64,000 nt of DNA, from the NCBI GenBank assembly GCA_949293255.1, contig CASFCL010000003.1, positions 46,779-110,778 of the forward strand, read 5' to 3'. The notes under the pieces are model-generated. The model did not search any database. It was not told the DNA's origin and saw only the letters and a list, made by a program, of their open reading frames with translations. Numbering within the stretch: the first letter of the stretch is position 1; each line of letters starts with the position of its first letter. Positions 1 to 8,627 of the stretch are shown piece after piece. Position numbers and translations under genes: made by a program. This stretch comes from an uncultured bacterium (GTDB lineage Bacteria > Bacillota_I > Bacilli_A > RFN20 > CAG-826).

Positions 1-1
1 T

Positions 2-583
2 GACTTCTTATCCTTTAGTGCTCATAAAATGTGTGGACCTACTGGAATTGGAGTTTTATATGGAAAATATAGCTTACTTCAAAAGACTGATGTCTTAATG
101 AGTGGAGGTGGAGATAATGCTAGATTTGATATGTGTGGCAATGTTGCCTACCTTCAACCACCAGCAAAATTTGAAGCCGGAACCATGAATCTAGAAGGTA
201 TTTATGGATTTGGAGCAGCCATTGATTATCTTAATTCTATCGGTATGGAAAATATTGAAAGTTATGAAAAAGAATTAAGAAAATATGCGATTTCTAAGTT
301 AAAAACCCTGCAAAACCTCATTATTTATAACGAAAACGCTGATTCTGGAATCATTACACTTAATGTAAAAGGAGTATTTCCTCAAGATGAAGCAAGTTAT
401 TTAAATAGTAAAGGTATATGTGTAAGAAGTGGTGAGCACTGTGCAAAATTATTAAAAGATAGACTTGGTGCTGGAGGCACAATTAGAGTGAGTATTTATT
501 TTTACAATACTAAAGAAGAAATCGATCAGCTTTACGAAGCACTTAAAAATGGAGGTGATTTTTTAGATGCCTATTTCAATTAA
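2..583 (+). CDS. sufS: Cysteine desulfurase SufS, C-terminal part (5' end outside window)
   Basis: PLP-dependent enzyme that removes sulfur from cysteine and passes it to SufU for Fe-S cluster assembly. The frame is open from base 2, so the gene begins upstream; the ATG at 29 is internal. The first visible residues (DFLSFSAHKM) contain the S-x-H-K motif whose lysine, encoded at 26-28, binds PLP. The catalytic cysteine lies in RSGEHC (codon 440-442), on the loop that carries the persulfide. The C-terminal GGTIRVSIYFYNT segment is typical of the family. The stop overlaps sufU by 17 bases. One copy of the dispersed repeat described below falls inside this coding region. About half the usual 400 residues are present. 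Confidence 0.95.
   Translation, partial: DFLSFSAHKMCGPTGIGVLYGKYSLLQKTDVLMSGGGDNARFDMCGNVAYLQPPAKFEAGTMNLEGIYGFGAAIDYLNSIGMENIESYEKELRKYAISKLKTLQNLIIYNENADSGIITLNVKGVFPQDEASYLNSKGICVRSGEHCAKLLKDRLGAGGTIRVSIYFYNTKEEIDQLYEALKNGGDFLDAYFN
300..331 (+). repeat. Copy of dispersed AAAAACCCTGCAAAA element, inside sufS
   Basis: The exact 15-base core is at 301-315, followed by a CATTATTTATAA-like tail as in the intergenic copies. It is read as LKTLQNLIIY in SufS without disturbing the frame or the expected protein length. It may be chance, or a repeat absorbed into a variable surface loop. Confidence 0.5.
551..558 (+). promoter_or_regulatory. Strong ribosome binding site of sufU inside sufS
   Basis: GGAGGTGA lies eight bases before the ATG at 567 and fixes that start, even though it overlaps the end of sufS. 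Confidence 0.8.
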
Positions 584-1010
584 TCCTCAAATAATGAGAG
601 AAATTATTATGGATCATTATTCAAATCCAATTCATAAAGGTGTCCCTGAAAACAAGGATGATTTTTTAAGTGTTCGTATGGATAGTGATAGTTGTATTGA
701 TGATATAACAATTTATTTAAAAGTCGAAAACGATGTCGTAAAAGAAAGTTATTTTGAAGGAATTGCATGTACAATTTCAACCGCTTCAACAGATATTTTA
801 TGTGATTTAGTTTTAGATAAATCAAAAAAAGATGCATTATATGTAATTGAGCAATATCAAAACATGATTTATGAAAAAGAGTTTGATGAAGAAGCAGTTG
901 GCGAACTTATTGCTTTTGTAAACACACATAAACAAGCTGCAAGAATTAAATGCGCAACTTTAGGAAGTTTAGGAATTAAAGAATTATTAGAGGATAAAAA
1001 AGATGTCTAA
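567..1010 (+). CDS. sufU: Fe-S cluster assembly sulfurtransferase/scaffold SufU
   Basis: Zinc-dependent partner that accepts sulfur from SufS and feeds the SufB-containing complex in Gram-positive bacteria. The 147 residues match the usual length. The metal-binding residues are visible: C43 and D45 (C-I-D in place of the common C-G-D), C68 in GIACTIS and C129 in RIKCATL. The start is set by GGAGGTGA eight bases upstream. The gene overlaps sufS by 17 bases and sufB by 8, so translation is probably coupled. The order sufS-sufU-sufB is the Firmicutes suf operon; sufC and sufD would be expected upstream of the window. Confidence 0.95.
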   Translation: MPISINPQIMREIIMDHYSNPIHKGVPENKDDFLSVRMDSDSCIDDITIYLKVENDVVKESYFEGIACTISTASTDILCDLVLDKSKKDALYVIEQYQNMIYEKEFDEEAVGELIAFVNTHKQAARIKCATLGSLGIKELLEDKKDV

Positions 1011-2403
1011 AAAAGTTGAAATTAAAGACACAAGAGAAAAGTACGATTTTAAAGACGATGTTGAGTCTATTTTTTCAACTGGCCAAGGTTTAAACGAAGA
1101 AATTGTTAGAGCAATTTCAAAAGCTAAAAACGAACCTGATTGGATGCTTGAATTTCGTTTAAGAAGCTACAAGATTTTTGAAAAATTCCCATTCCCAAAT
1201 TTTGGACCAGATGTATCACATTTAGATTTTAATTCTTATACATATTTCACTCGTTATGTTAAAGGAGAGAAAGAAAGCTGGGAAAACGTACCAGAAACTA
1301 TCAAAAATACATTTCAAAAGTTAGGAATTCCTGAAGCAGAGCAAAAATACCTTGCCGGAGCAGCTACTCAATATGAATCTGAAATGGTTTATCATAACAT
1401 GCTTCAAGAAGTTGAAGAAAAGGGTGTTATCTTTTTATCAACTGATATGGCTTTACAAATGTATCCAGATTTGGTTAGGAAATATTTTGGGACAGTTGTT
1501 CCTACTAGCGATAACAAATTTTCGGCATTGAATGGTGCTTGTTGGTCAGGTGGATCATTTATTTATGTTCCAAAAGGCGTAAAACTTGAAAAACCTCTTC
1601 AATCTTATTTTAGAATCAATAATCAAAAAACTGGTCAATTTGAAAGAACCTTGATTATTTGTGATGAAGATAGTGAAGTTCATTATATTGAAGGATGCAC
1701 AGCTCCAATTTATTCAAAAGAATCATTACATGCTGCAGTTGTTGAAATTGTAGTTTTAAAAGGAGCAAAATGCAGATATTCAACAGTTCAAAACTGGTCA
1801 AATAACATTGTTAATTTAGTTACAAAAAGAGCTTTTGTCTATGAAGGCGGCTCAATGGAATGGATTGATGGAAACATCGGTTCACAAGTAAATATGAAAT
1901 ATCCTGCATGCGTTTTAAAAGGTGAAAATGCAAAAGGTGTTTGTATTTCAATTGCGGTTGCTGGAAAAGGTCAATATCAAGATGCAGGAGCAAGAATGAT
2001 TCATGAAGCTCCTAACACTTCATCTCAAATTATTTCAAAAAGTATTGTTAGAGGTGGTGGAACTAGTAACTATAGAGGAACAGTTAGAATCCATAAAGAT
2101 GCAATCAATTCAAAAACACATATTGAATGTGATACTTTAATTTTAGATGATATTTCTAAATCAGATACCATACCAAAGAATGAATGCTTTAATAATTCAA
2201 GTTTTATTGAACATGAAGCAACGGTCAGTAAAATTGATGAAGAATTACTTTTCTATTTAATGTCTAGAGGAATTAAAAAAGAAGATGCAGTTCAAATGGT
2301 AATTATGGGATTTATTGAACCATTCTCAAGAGAACTCCCAATGGAATATGCAGTTGAATTAAATCAACTTATTAAAATGGATATGGAAGGAAGTGTTGGC
2401 TAG
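1003..2403 (+). CDS. sufB: Fe-S cluster assembly protein SufB
   Basis: Core subunit of the SufBCD scaffold on which Fe-S clusters are built. The 466-residue length is normal for SufB and longer than SufD. The sequence has the N-terminal [18 protein letters not shown] region, the central [12 protein letters not shown] motif and the conserved C-terminal region beginning ECDTLILDD. It overlaps sufU by eight bases and ends two bases before mnmG, with no terminator between, so the suf genes read directly into the gid/par genes. Confidence 0.96.
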   Translation: MSKKVEIKDTREKYDFKDDVESIFSTGQGLNEEIVRAISKAKNEPDWMLEFRLRSYKIFEKFPFPNFGPDVSHLDFNSYTYFTRYVKGEKESWENVPETIKNTFQKLGIPEAEQKYLAGAATQYESEMVYHNMLQEVEEKGVIFLSTDMALQMYPDLVRKYFGTVVPTSDNKFSALNGACWSGGSFIYVPKGVKLEKPLQSYFRINNQKTGQFERTLIICDEDSEVHYIEGCTAPIYSKESLHAAVVEIVVLKGAKCRYSTVQNWSNNIVNLVTKRAFVYEGGSMEWIDGNIGSQVNMKYPACVLKGENAKGVCISIAVAGKGQYQDAGARMIHEAPNTSSQIISKSIVRGGGTSNYRGTVRIHKDAINSKTHIECDTLILDDISKSDTIPKNECFNNSSFIEHEATVSKIDEELLFYLMSRGIKKEDAVQMVIMGFIEPFSRELPMEYAVELNQLIKMDMEGSVG

Positions 2404-2405
2404 AA

Positions 2406-4289
2406 ATGGACAATTTTTATGATGTTATTGTCGTAGGTGGTGGCCACGCTGGAAGTGAAGCAAGTTTAGCTAGTGCAAAACTTGGATCCAAAACTGCTCT
2501 TATTTCTTTAAATATAAAGATGATGGCAAATATGCCTTGTAACCCTTCAATTGGAGGAAGTGCTAAAGGAATTGTTGTTAGAGAAATCGATGCACTTGGA
2601 GGTTACATGGGTATTTGTGCTGACCATGAATATCTTCAAATGAAGATGTTAAATACAGCAAAAGGTCCTGGAGTTCAATGTTTAAGAGCTCAAGCTGATA
2701 AAAAAAGATATCCAGCTTTAATGCAAATAAAGCTACTAAACACGCCTAATTTATCAGTTATTGAAGGAGAAGTAGTTGAAATTCTTCATGATGAAAATAA
2801 AGTTTTAGGTGTTAAATTAAAAGACGGAAGAGAGTTGAATTCTAAAGCAGTAATTTTAGCAACTGGAACTTATATGGAAAGCGAACTCTTAGTTGGGCAC
2901 ACTAAAACCAAAGGTGGCCCTGATGGAGAAAAATCATCGATTGGTTTATCTTCATCGCTTTTAAGCATGGGTATCAAACTTCAAAGACTTAAAACCGGGA
3001 CTCCTCAAAGAATCGCAAAAGAATCGATTGATTTTTCTAAAACCGAAATTCAATATGGAAATGTTGAAGATCAAGGATTTTCATATACATCAAAAGAATT
3101 TATCCCATTAAAAGATCAAATTCCTTGTTATTTAATTTATACAAATTCGAAAACTCACGAGATTATAAATAACCATTTACTTGATAGTGCAATGTATGGA
3201 GGCATCGTTAATGGAGTTGGTCCAAGATATTGTCCATCAATTGAAGATAAAATTGTTCGTTTTTCAGATAAACCAAGACATCAACTCTTTTTAGAACCCG
3301 AAAGTTACGATACAAACTCAATTTATCTTCAAGGTTTTTCAACTTCGATGCCAAAAGAAGTGCAAGAAGAGATGGTTCATTCATTGAGCGGATTAGAAAA
3401 TGCTAAAATTTTAAAATATGCTTATGCTATTGAATATGATTCTATCGATGAATTCCAATTTGATGCTACTTTAATGATTAAAAAGTGGCCTGGATTATTT
3501 ATTTCAGGACAAATTTGTGGAACAAGTGGCTATGAAGAAGCCGCCGGATTAGGTTTAATGGCTGGAATTAACGCTCATCGATTTATAAATAATTTATCTC
3601 CGTTTATTTTAGGAAGAGACGAAGCTTATATTGGAGTTATGATTGATGATTTAGTTACAAAAGGAACTAAAGAACCATATAGATTATTGTCTAGTCGAGC
3701 AGAATATAGACTTCTTTTAAGAAGTGATAATGCTGACTTAAGATTAACTGAATATGGTCATGAATTAGGATTGATTGATGATGATAGATATCAAGAGTTT
3801 TTAACTAAAAAAGAGACTATTGAAAAGGTCTTAAAGATACTTGATAAAACTTACTTAGGAGAAACAAGTCCTATTAATGAAGCACTTCCATCTTTAGGCT
3901 TTGAAAAATTAAATAATGGCGTTTCTGCAAGGAATTTGTTAAAAAGGAACGGAATTACATATTCTTTTTTAAAGAAATACATTGATATTCCTGAAGATTT
4001 AAAACTAGATAAATTAGGTGAAGATGAAGTGGAAATTATTGCTAAATATGAAGGCTATATCGAAGGTCAAAGAAGAGAAGTTTTAAAATTTAGAAAGTTA
4101 GAAAATATATCTTTACCTGATGATTTAGATTATATTCATATGGATGGTTTAGCTTTAGAGGCTAGACAAAAACTTGATAAAGTTAGACCTACAAATATTG
4201 GACAAGCTTCAAGAATTAGTGGAGTTAACCCTAGCGATATTAACTGTCTTGTTTTAAACTTAAAAAAGAGAAAACTTTATGACAATTAA
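2406..4289 (+). CDS. mnmG: tRNA uridine-34 carboxymethylaminomethyl-modifying enzyme MnmG (GidA)
   Basis: FAD protein that, with MnmE, installs the 5-carboxymethylaminomethyl group on wobble uridine of several tRNAs. The 627 residues match the family. The dinucleotide-binding motif GGGHAGSEA is at residues 11-19, the conserved MPCNPSIGGSAKG segment follows, and the C-terminal helical MnmE/tRNA-binding domain is intact. It overlaps rsmG by 11 bases. The mnmG-rsmG-parA-parB order is classically next to oriC, so the replication origin is probably near the left edge or upstream. Confidence 0.97.
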   Translation: MDNFYDVIVVGGGHAGSEASLASAKLGSKTALISLNIKMMANMPCNPSIGGSAKGIVVREIDALGGYMGICADHEYLQMKMLNTAKGPGVQCLRAQADKKRYPALMQIKLLNTPNLSVIEGEVVEILHDENKVLGVKLKDGRELNSKAVILATGTYMESELLVGHTKTKGGPDGEKSSIGLSSSLLSMGIKLQRLKTGTPQRIAKESIDFSKTEIQYGNVEDQGFSYTSKEFIPLKDQIPCYLIYTNSKTHEIINNHLLDSAMYGGIVNGVGPRYCPSIEDKIVRFSDKPRHQLFLEPESYDTNSIYLQGFSTSMPKEVQEEMVHSLSGLENAKILKYAYAIEYDSIDEFQFDATLMIKKWPGLFISGQICGTSGYEEAAGLGLMAGINAHRFINNLSPFILGRDEAYIGVMIDDLVTKGTKEPYRLLSSRAEYRLLLRSDNADLRLTEYGHELGLIDDDRYQEFLTKKETIEKVLKILDKTYLGETSPINEALPSLGFEKLNNGVSARNLLKRNGITYSFLKKYIDIPEDLKLDKLGEDEVEIIAKYEGYIEGQRREVLKFRKLENISLPDDLDYIHMDGLALEARQKLDKVRPTNIGQASRISGVNPSDINCLVLNLKKRKLYDN

Positions 4290-4944
4290 TGATATAAAAT
4301 CAAACGAAACTTTAAAAAAATACATGGATCTTGTTTTAAAAGAAAATGAGGTCATGAATTTAACTTCGATTACTGATGAAGAAGAGTTTTATGATAAGCA
4401 TTTTTATGACTCTCTTTTTGTTATCGATTCATTTGATTTCAAAAATAAAGTTGTTATGGATTTAGGAAGCGGAGCTGGATTTCCAGGAATTCCACTTGCA
4501 ATTGTTTTAAAAGATACGACTTTTTATTTAGTTGAACCAATGACAAAAAGATGTAATTTTTTAAATAAAGTTGTTCAAGAATTAGATTTAAAAAATGTAA
4601 TCGTTGTTAATAAAAGAGCAGAAGATTTAGATGATAGTTTTATTGAAAAATTTGATTTTATAACCTCTAGAGCAGTATCAAAATTAAATATCTTACTTGA
4701 ATTATCTGCTAAATTTTTAAAAATTGGTGGGAACATGATTTTTTTAAAAGGATTAAAGTATCAAGAAGAGGTTGAACAATCAAAAAATGCCTTCAAAATA
4801 TTAAATTTAAATTATATTAAGACTTTAGAAGCAACCCTTCCATTTTCAAAAGAAACAAGATTTTATATAATTGTTAAAAAGTTAGGGAAAACCAATCCAC
4901 AATATCCACGTCCTTATCAAAAAATTAAAAAGAAACCATTATAA
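4279..4944 (+). CDS. rsmG: 16S rRNA G527 N7-methyltransferase RsmG (GidB)
   Basis: SAM-dependent methyltransferase acting on G527 of 16S rRNA. The SAM-binding loop DLGSGAGFPG is at residues 61-70, with the usual N-terminal helical lead (NLTSI) before it. At 221 residues it is slightly shorter than Bacillus RsmG. The ATG lies within the last codons of mnmG, an 11-base overlap, so coupled translation is likely. parA starts three bases after its stop. Confidence 0.95.
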   Translation: MTINDIKSNETLKKYMDLVLKENEVMNLTSITDEEEFYDKHFYDSLFVIDSFDFKNKVVMDLGSGAGFPGIPLAIVLKDTTFYLVEPMTKRCNFLNKVVQELDLKNVIVVNKRAEDLDDSFIEKFDFITSRAVSKLNILLELSAKFLKIGGNMIFLKGLKYQEEVEQSKNAFKILNLNYIKTLEATLPFSKETRFYIIVKKLGKTNPQYPRPYQKIKKKPL

Positions 4945-4947
4945 GAT

Positions 4948-5712
4948 ATGAAAATTATTGCAATCGCTAATCAAAAAGGCGGTGTAGGAAAAACTACGAC
5001 CGCAATCAACCTTGCAGCCGGTTTAGAAATGATGAAAAGAAAGGTTCTTCTCATCGATTTAGACCCTCAAGGTAATTCATCAAGAGGTTTAGGTCTTGAT
5101 ATTTCTTTGATCAACAAGAATATTTTTGATGCTTTAATTTTAGATACAGATGTAAATAAAGTTATTAAAAAAACAATGTTAAAAAACCTCGATTTAATTC
5201 CTGCTAACTTAAAATTATCAAACTTAGAAAGTGAGATTAATCAAAAAAGTTTAACTCCTTTTTTAACTTTGAAAAATTGTATTAAAAATATTAAGAAAAG
5301 TTACGATTACATCTTAATTGATTGTCCTCCTTCTTTAGGAATTTTATGTATTAATGCTTTAAGTGCAGCAACTTCTGTATTAATTCCTGTTCAATGTGAA
5401 TTTTTTGCTCTTGAAGCAGTTGCTCAAATGCTTGCAACAATCTCAAATGTTCAAAAAGATTACAATCAAAGTTTAGAAATCGAAGGATTTTTATTAACAA
5501 TGTTTGAACCTCGTTCTCAACTTGGAGTTGAAGTAGTGAATCAAGTTAGAGAATTATTTAGAGAAAATACTTTTGCAGTTCAAATTCCTAGAAACATATC
5601 CTTAAGTGAAGCAAGTGCTAAAGGTTTACCTGCGCTTTTATATAGACCAAATAGTGCTGGAAGTATAGCTTATAAACAACTTGCAAAAGAGGTTATTGAG
5701 AATGAAAAATAA
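4948..5712 (+). CDS. parA: Chromosome-partitioning ATPase ParA (Soj)
   Basis: ATP-dependent DNA-binding partner of ParB in chromosome segregation and control of initiation. The deviant Walker A motif KGGVGKTTT is at residues 10-18, and IDCPPSLG is the Walker B region. The 254 residues are typical. It follows rsmG after three bases, overlaps parB by 11 and belongs to the chromosomal rather than plasmid type by context. Confidence 0.95.
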   Translation: MKIIAIANQKGGVGKTTTAINLAAGLEMMKRKVLLIDLDPQGNSSRGLGLDISLINKNIFDALILDTDVNKVIKKTMLKNLDLIPANLKLSNLESEINQKSLTPFLTLKNCIKNIKKSYDYILIDCPPSLGILCINALSAATSVLIPVQCEFFALEAVAQMLATISNVQKDYNQSLEIEGFLLTMFEPRSQLGVEVVNQVRELFRENTFAVQIPRNISLSEASAKGLPALLYRPNSAGSIAYKQLAKEVIENEK

Positions 5713-6523
5713 AGAAAAATTAATAACTTCTGATTTAAAAACTTTAATTAAAAGATATTCAAAAAACGACGTAATTTCTAATATTGAAAAGAATTACTCA
5801 AAAGACAACATAAAGTACATTTCTTCCGATTTAATCGAAGATAACCGCTTTTTAAAGAATATAAAAATTAATCAAAATGATTTAAAAGATGTCGCAGATT
5901 CTTTAAAAGAAAATGGTTTTTATAATCCTTTAATTGTTAGAACAATAGAAGAGGATAAATTTGAAGTAATTTTAGGAAGAAAAAGATTTTTATCAACAAG
6001 TTTAATTGGAAAAATGGATATCCCAGTAATCGTTACAAAATTTAACGATGAAGAAGTTTTATTAACTTTACTTGCTGATTGTAGAGAAAGAAGAAATGTT
6101 AGTGCTTATGAAACAGCAGTAATTTTAGATAGATTGATTCATGATTATAAATATAAAAGCAAGGACCTTGCTCTAATTTTAGATCAATCTCCATCTCAAG
6201 TTTCTAACCTAATTTGTATCTTAAATTTACCAAAATATATTCTTGATGATTTAAGTTACAATAAAATTAGTTATGGTCATGCAAAATGCATTGCTCGACT
6301 TGAACCTAATTTAATTGATGAAACCTATACAAAAATCATTGATGAAAAGATGAGTGTTAGAGAACTTGAAGATTATGTAAATTCTTTGAAAACTACAAAA
6401 AAAGTTGAAAATTGCAGCGTTTTTATAAAAAATAACAAGATTATTATCAAAGTAAATAACGAAGATTTACTTGAAGAAGTTGAAAAAGATATTAAAAATT
6501 ATATTAATTTAAAGAATAAGTGA
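5702..6523 (+). CDS. parB: Chromosome-partitioning protein ParB/Spo0J family
   Basis: DNA-binding clamp that loads at parS and spreads along DNA. The ATG at 5702 is chosen over an upstream TTG because GAGG precedes it and it sits in the parA overlap. There are 273 residues: an N-terminal ParB domain (about 50-140), a helix-turn-helix (about 150-200, [21 protein letters not shown]) and a short C-terminal dimer region. The nucleotide-binding box usually written GERRxRA is divergent here ([10 protein letters not shown]), though [11 protein letters not shown] in box III is good. The N-terminal about 50 residues are extra and basic. It ends with TGA. No consensus parS was seen by eye in the window. 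Confidence 0.88.
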   Translation: MKNKEKLITSDLKTLIKRYSKNDVISNIEKNYSKDNIKYISSDLIEDNRFLKNIKINQNDLKDVADSLKENGFYNPLIVRTIEEDKFEVILGRKRFLSTSLIGKMDIPVIVTKFNDEEVLLTLLADCRERRNVSAYETAVILDRLIHDYKYKSKDLALILDQSPSQVSNLICILNLPKYILDDLSYNKISYGHAKCIARLEPNLIDETYTKIIDEKMSVRELEDYVNSLKTTKKVENCSVFIKNNKIIIKVNNEDLLEEVEKDIKNYINLKNK

Positions 6524-6529
6524 TATAAT
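6524..6529 (+). promoter_or_regulatory. Candidate -10 element before the FMN riboswitch
   Basis: TATAAT begins immediately after the parB stop, about 12 bases before the first riboswitch stem. No convincing -35 is visible, so the assignment rests on position and a perfect hexamer. Confidence 0.45.
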
Positions 6530-6535
6530 TGTTTT

Positions 6536-6649
6536 GCTTCAGGGAGAGGTGTGATTCCTTACTGGTGGTATACTCCACGAAATCTATTTGAGATAGATTT
6601 GAATTAGTGAAATTCTAATAGCAACAGTTAAAGTCTGGATGAAAGAAGT
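6536..6649 (+). promoter_or_regulatory. FMN riboswitch (RFN element)
   Basis: Binds FMN and represses downstream riboflavin uptake. Conserved blocks appear in order: GCTTCAGGG at the 5' end, ACTGGTGGTA, the GTGAAATTC-like block near 6608, AACAGTTAAAGTCTGGATG, and a closing GAAG. The outer stem pairs 6536-6540 with 6645-6649. Its place directly before a riboflavin transporter agrees with the family. Confidence 0.95.
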
Positions 6650-6662
6650 TAGTTTTTTCCTT

Positions 6663-6693
6663 GAAGACCTATATTATCGGAGGTCTTTTTTTA
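6663..6693 (+). terminator. Riboswitch expression platform: terminator hairpin carrying the ribU ribosome binding site
   Basis: Stem 6663-6670 pairs with 6681-6688 across a ten-base loop and runs into a T tract. The ribosome binding site GGAGG (6679-6683) overlaps the right arm, and the ATG follows at 6693. The same hairpin could therefore end transcription and hide the ribosome site. Confidence 0.85.
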
Positions 6694-7337
6694 TGACAAT
6701 TAACAAGAACAGGGTAATTCAAATTATTTCAGTTAGTGCGATATTTGGAGCCCTCGCAATTATTCTATATTGCGTACCAATTTTTCAATTCTCGTTACCT
6801 TTTGCGCCATCTTTTTTAAAGATGCATTTTGATGAGATCCCAATTTTTATTGCTGGATTTGCTTATGGCCCAATTCCTGCAATTATTATCATCATTTTAA
6901 AAGCTTTATTTAAACTTATTCAAGATATTGGAGAAACAGGTGGAATAGGAGTTTTAGCAGATGTTATTTATACTTGTGCATTCGTCTTACCAGCGATATT
7001 TATTTATAAATTTAATAAAACTTTAAAAGGTGCACTTATTGGATTAGGTGTTTCATTAATTGTTCAATTATTATTTTCTTGTGTAGTTGGATTATATACA
7101 ATCTATCCTCTTTATGGATTTTATTTTAATCCTCAAGCATCTTCTTATGATGATGCAATGGTTACAATAGGAAGTTTATTTGGAGCATTGGATAATTCAA
7201 TAACAACAGCTGCAGATCCAAAAGTTATGTATGAATTTTTACTTCCTTTCAACCTTATAAAAGATGCAATTGTTATTGTTTTTGTAATTTTAACTTATAA
7301 ACCATTAAGTATTTATATTGAAAGAAGGCAAAAATAA
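6693..7337 (+). CDS. ribU: Riboflavin ECF transporter substrate-binding subunit RibU
   Basis: Membrane S-component that binds riboflavin and works with a shared ECF energy module not seen in this window. The start is the ATG at 6693, after GGAGG; the longer reading frame beginning at 6639 lies in the riboswitch and is not translated protein. The 214 residues form about five to six hydrophobic segments. The segment FLKMHFDEIPIFIAGFAYGP matches the conserved region of RibU-type S-components. The assignment to riboflavin rests on this and on the FMN riboswitch upstream. Confidence 0.92.
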   Translation: MTINKNRVIQIISVSAIFGALAIILYCVPIFQFSLPFAPSFLKMHFDEIPIFIAGFAYGPIPAIIIIILKALFKLIQDIGETGGIGVLADVIYTCAFVLPAIFIYKFNKTLKGALIGLGVSLIVQLLFSCVVGLYTIYPLYGFYFNPQASSYDDAMVTIGSLFGALDNSITTAADPKVMYEFLLPFNLIKDAIVIVFVILTYKPLSIYIERRQK

Positions 7338-7372
7338 AAGTCTCAGACGAGACTTTTAAGTTTGTTTTTTTT
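7336..7372 (+). terminator. Bidirectional terminator between ribU and the ferredoxin gene
   Basis: AAAAGTCTC (7336-7344) pairs with GAGACTTTT (7349-7357) around a four-base loop. T-rich sequence follows on the right and A-rich sequence precedes on the left, so it can serve the convergent genes on both strands. Confidence 0.85.
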
Positions 7373-7378
7373 GGTTAA

Positions 7379-7555
7379 TTATTTTGAAATTGCACCGACT
7401 GGGCATGTTGCAACTACTTCATCAGCACTTGCTTCATCGATGTCATCGATGACAGTTGCTTTACCTTCATCATTGAAAGCAAAAGCAGTTGAATATGAAC
7501 CTACACAAAGTCCGCATCCGATGCATGTATCAGCATCAACAGTTAATCTTACCAT
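7379..7555 (-). CDS. fer: Small 4Fe-4S ferredoxin
   Basis: A 58-residue electron carrier with a single [4Fe-4S] cluster. Ligands are visible as C-x2-C-x2-C in CIGCGLC near the N-terminus and the fourth Cys in TCPVGAI near the C-terminus. The acidic middle is typical of these Bacillus-type ferredoxins. The ATG at 7555 is preceded by GGAGGA, which rules out the slightly earlier in-frame TTG that lies inside this ribosome site. It is a single gene convergent with ribU. Confidence 0.93.
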   Translation of the reverse strand: MVRLTVDADTCIGCGLCVGSYSTAFAFNDEGKATVIDDIDEASADEVVATCPVGAISK

Positions 7556-7653
7556 TTTTAGTTCCTCCAAACGTATTTATATTATACTTTTTAATTATTC
7601 TTTTTCAATATCTTTAATGAATATTAAAGGGGATTTATGATAATATATTTAAC

Positions 7654-7953
7654 ATGAGTAGGAAATCAAAATTAACTAGAATGGAATTATATAAAGAATA
7701 TCGTAAGAGTATTCAAAAGTATGATTTTATCGATATTAATGAAGATACAAAAATGGAAAAACCTACTTATGCAAGAAGAGTTTTTAAGATTGATAGCAAA
7801 AGAAATCGAAAAGTAAAAAAAGTTGAAGACAATATTTACAAATCTTACATTAGAAAAAGAAGAGTTAATTTATTTCTTTATATACTTGCAAGTGTCTTAC
7901 TTATCGGATTATTAGTTACAATTATCGTTATTTGTGGAGTTATTTATTTATGA
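7654..7953 (+). CDS. Small basic protein with one C-terminal membrane segment
   Basis: Not recognised. The 99 residues begin with a strongly basic, Lys/Arg-rich region (1-70), followed by one hydrophobic segment (about 72-97, LFLYILASVLLIGLLVTIIV) ending almost at the C-terminus, so the basic part probably lies in the cytoplasm. It overlaps cmk by four bases (ATGA), so the two are probably translated together. There is no ribosome binding site and a -10-like GATAAT lies only nine bases before the ATG, suggesting a leaderless or nearly leaderless message. It ends with TGA. Confidence 0.75.
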   Translation: MSRKSKLTRMELYKEYRKSIQKYDFIDINEDTKMEKPTYARRVFKIDSKRNRKVKKVEDNIYKSYIRKRRVNLFLYILASVLLIGLLVTIIVICGVIYL

Positions 7954-8627
7954 TCAAAAAGAATATTTCAATCGCAATTGATGGCCCAAGTGCTAGCGGA
8001 AAATCAACAATCGCTAAAATTTTAGCTGAAAAACTTAATTTTATTTATATTGATACTGGTGCGATGTATCGTGCTTTTACTTTGGGATGCATAAATAATG
8101 GAATCGATTGTACTAATGAAGAAGAATGCTGCAAATTAATTGGTAAAATCATGATTGGTTTTAATGAAAAAAATCATGTAACTTTAAATGGCATAGATGT
8201 AGAAAAAGAAATTAGAGGCAACAAAGTTGCGGATAATGTTTCTTATATTGCTTCATATAAAGATATTCGACTTGAATTAGTCAATCAACAAAGACTTTTA
8301 GCTCAAAATAATGATGTTGTAATGGATGGTAGAGACATTGGAACATATGTTTTACAAGATGCTGATGTTAAATTCTTCCAAATTGCTGATGTTGAAGAAA
8401 GAGCTAAAAGAAGATATAAAGAAAACTTAGAAAAAGGCATTGAAACCTCTTATGAAGAATGTTTAGAAAACCTTAAAAAACGTGATTATATCGACTCTCA
8501 TAGAGAATTTTGTCCACTTAGACCAGCAAAAGATAGCATTGAAATTAATACAACTAATTTAGGTATAAATGAAGTAAGTGATATGCTTATTGCTTTACTT
8601 AAATCAAAAGGAATCGAAAGAAGATGA
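7950..8627 (+). CDS. cmk: Cytidylate kinase
   Basis: Phosphorylates CMP and dCMP with ATP in pyrimidine nucleotide supply. The P-loop GPSASGKST is near residues 12-20, DTGAMYRAFT follows, and the conserved MDGRDIGT is in the middle. The start is the ATG at 7950, overlapping the preceding gene by four bases; an in-frame TTG at 7932 has no support. The 225 residues are normal. It ends with TGA overlapping the ATG of der (ATGA). The cmk-der-gpsA order is conserved in Bacilli. Confidence 0.95.
   Translation: MIKKNISIAIDGPSASGKSTIAKILAEKLNFIYIDTGAMYRAFTLGCINNGIDCTNEEECCKLIGKIMIGFNEKNHVTLNGIDVEKEIRGNKVADNVSYIASYKDIRLELVNQQRLLAQNNDVVMDGRDIGTYVLQDADVKFFQIADVEERAKRRYKENLEKGIETSYEECLENLKKRDYIDSHREFCPLRPAKDSIEINTTNLGINEVSDMLIALLKSKGIERR

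Noticed and set aside
6639..6692. Longer RibU start inside the riboswitch
   Set aside because: The first 18 codons are riboswitch and terminator sequence; the ATG at 6693 follows a proper ribosome site.
7362..7640. Rightward frame of 92 residues over the ferredoxin gene
   Set aside because: It is the shadow of the ferredoxin gene, which has cluster-binding cysteines and a ribosome site on the other strand.
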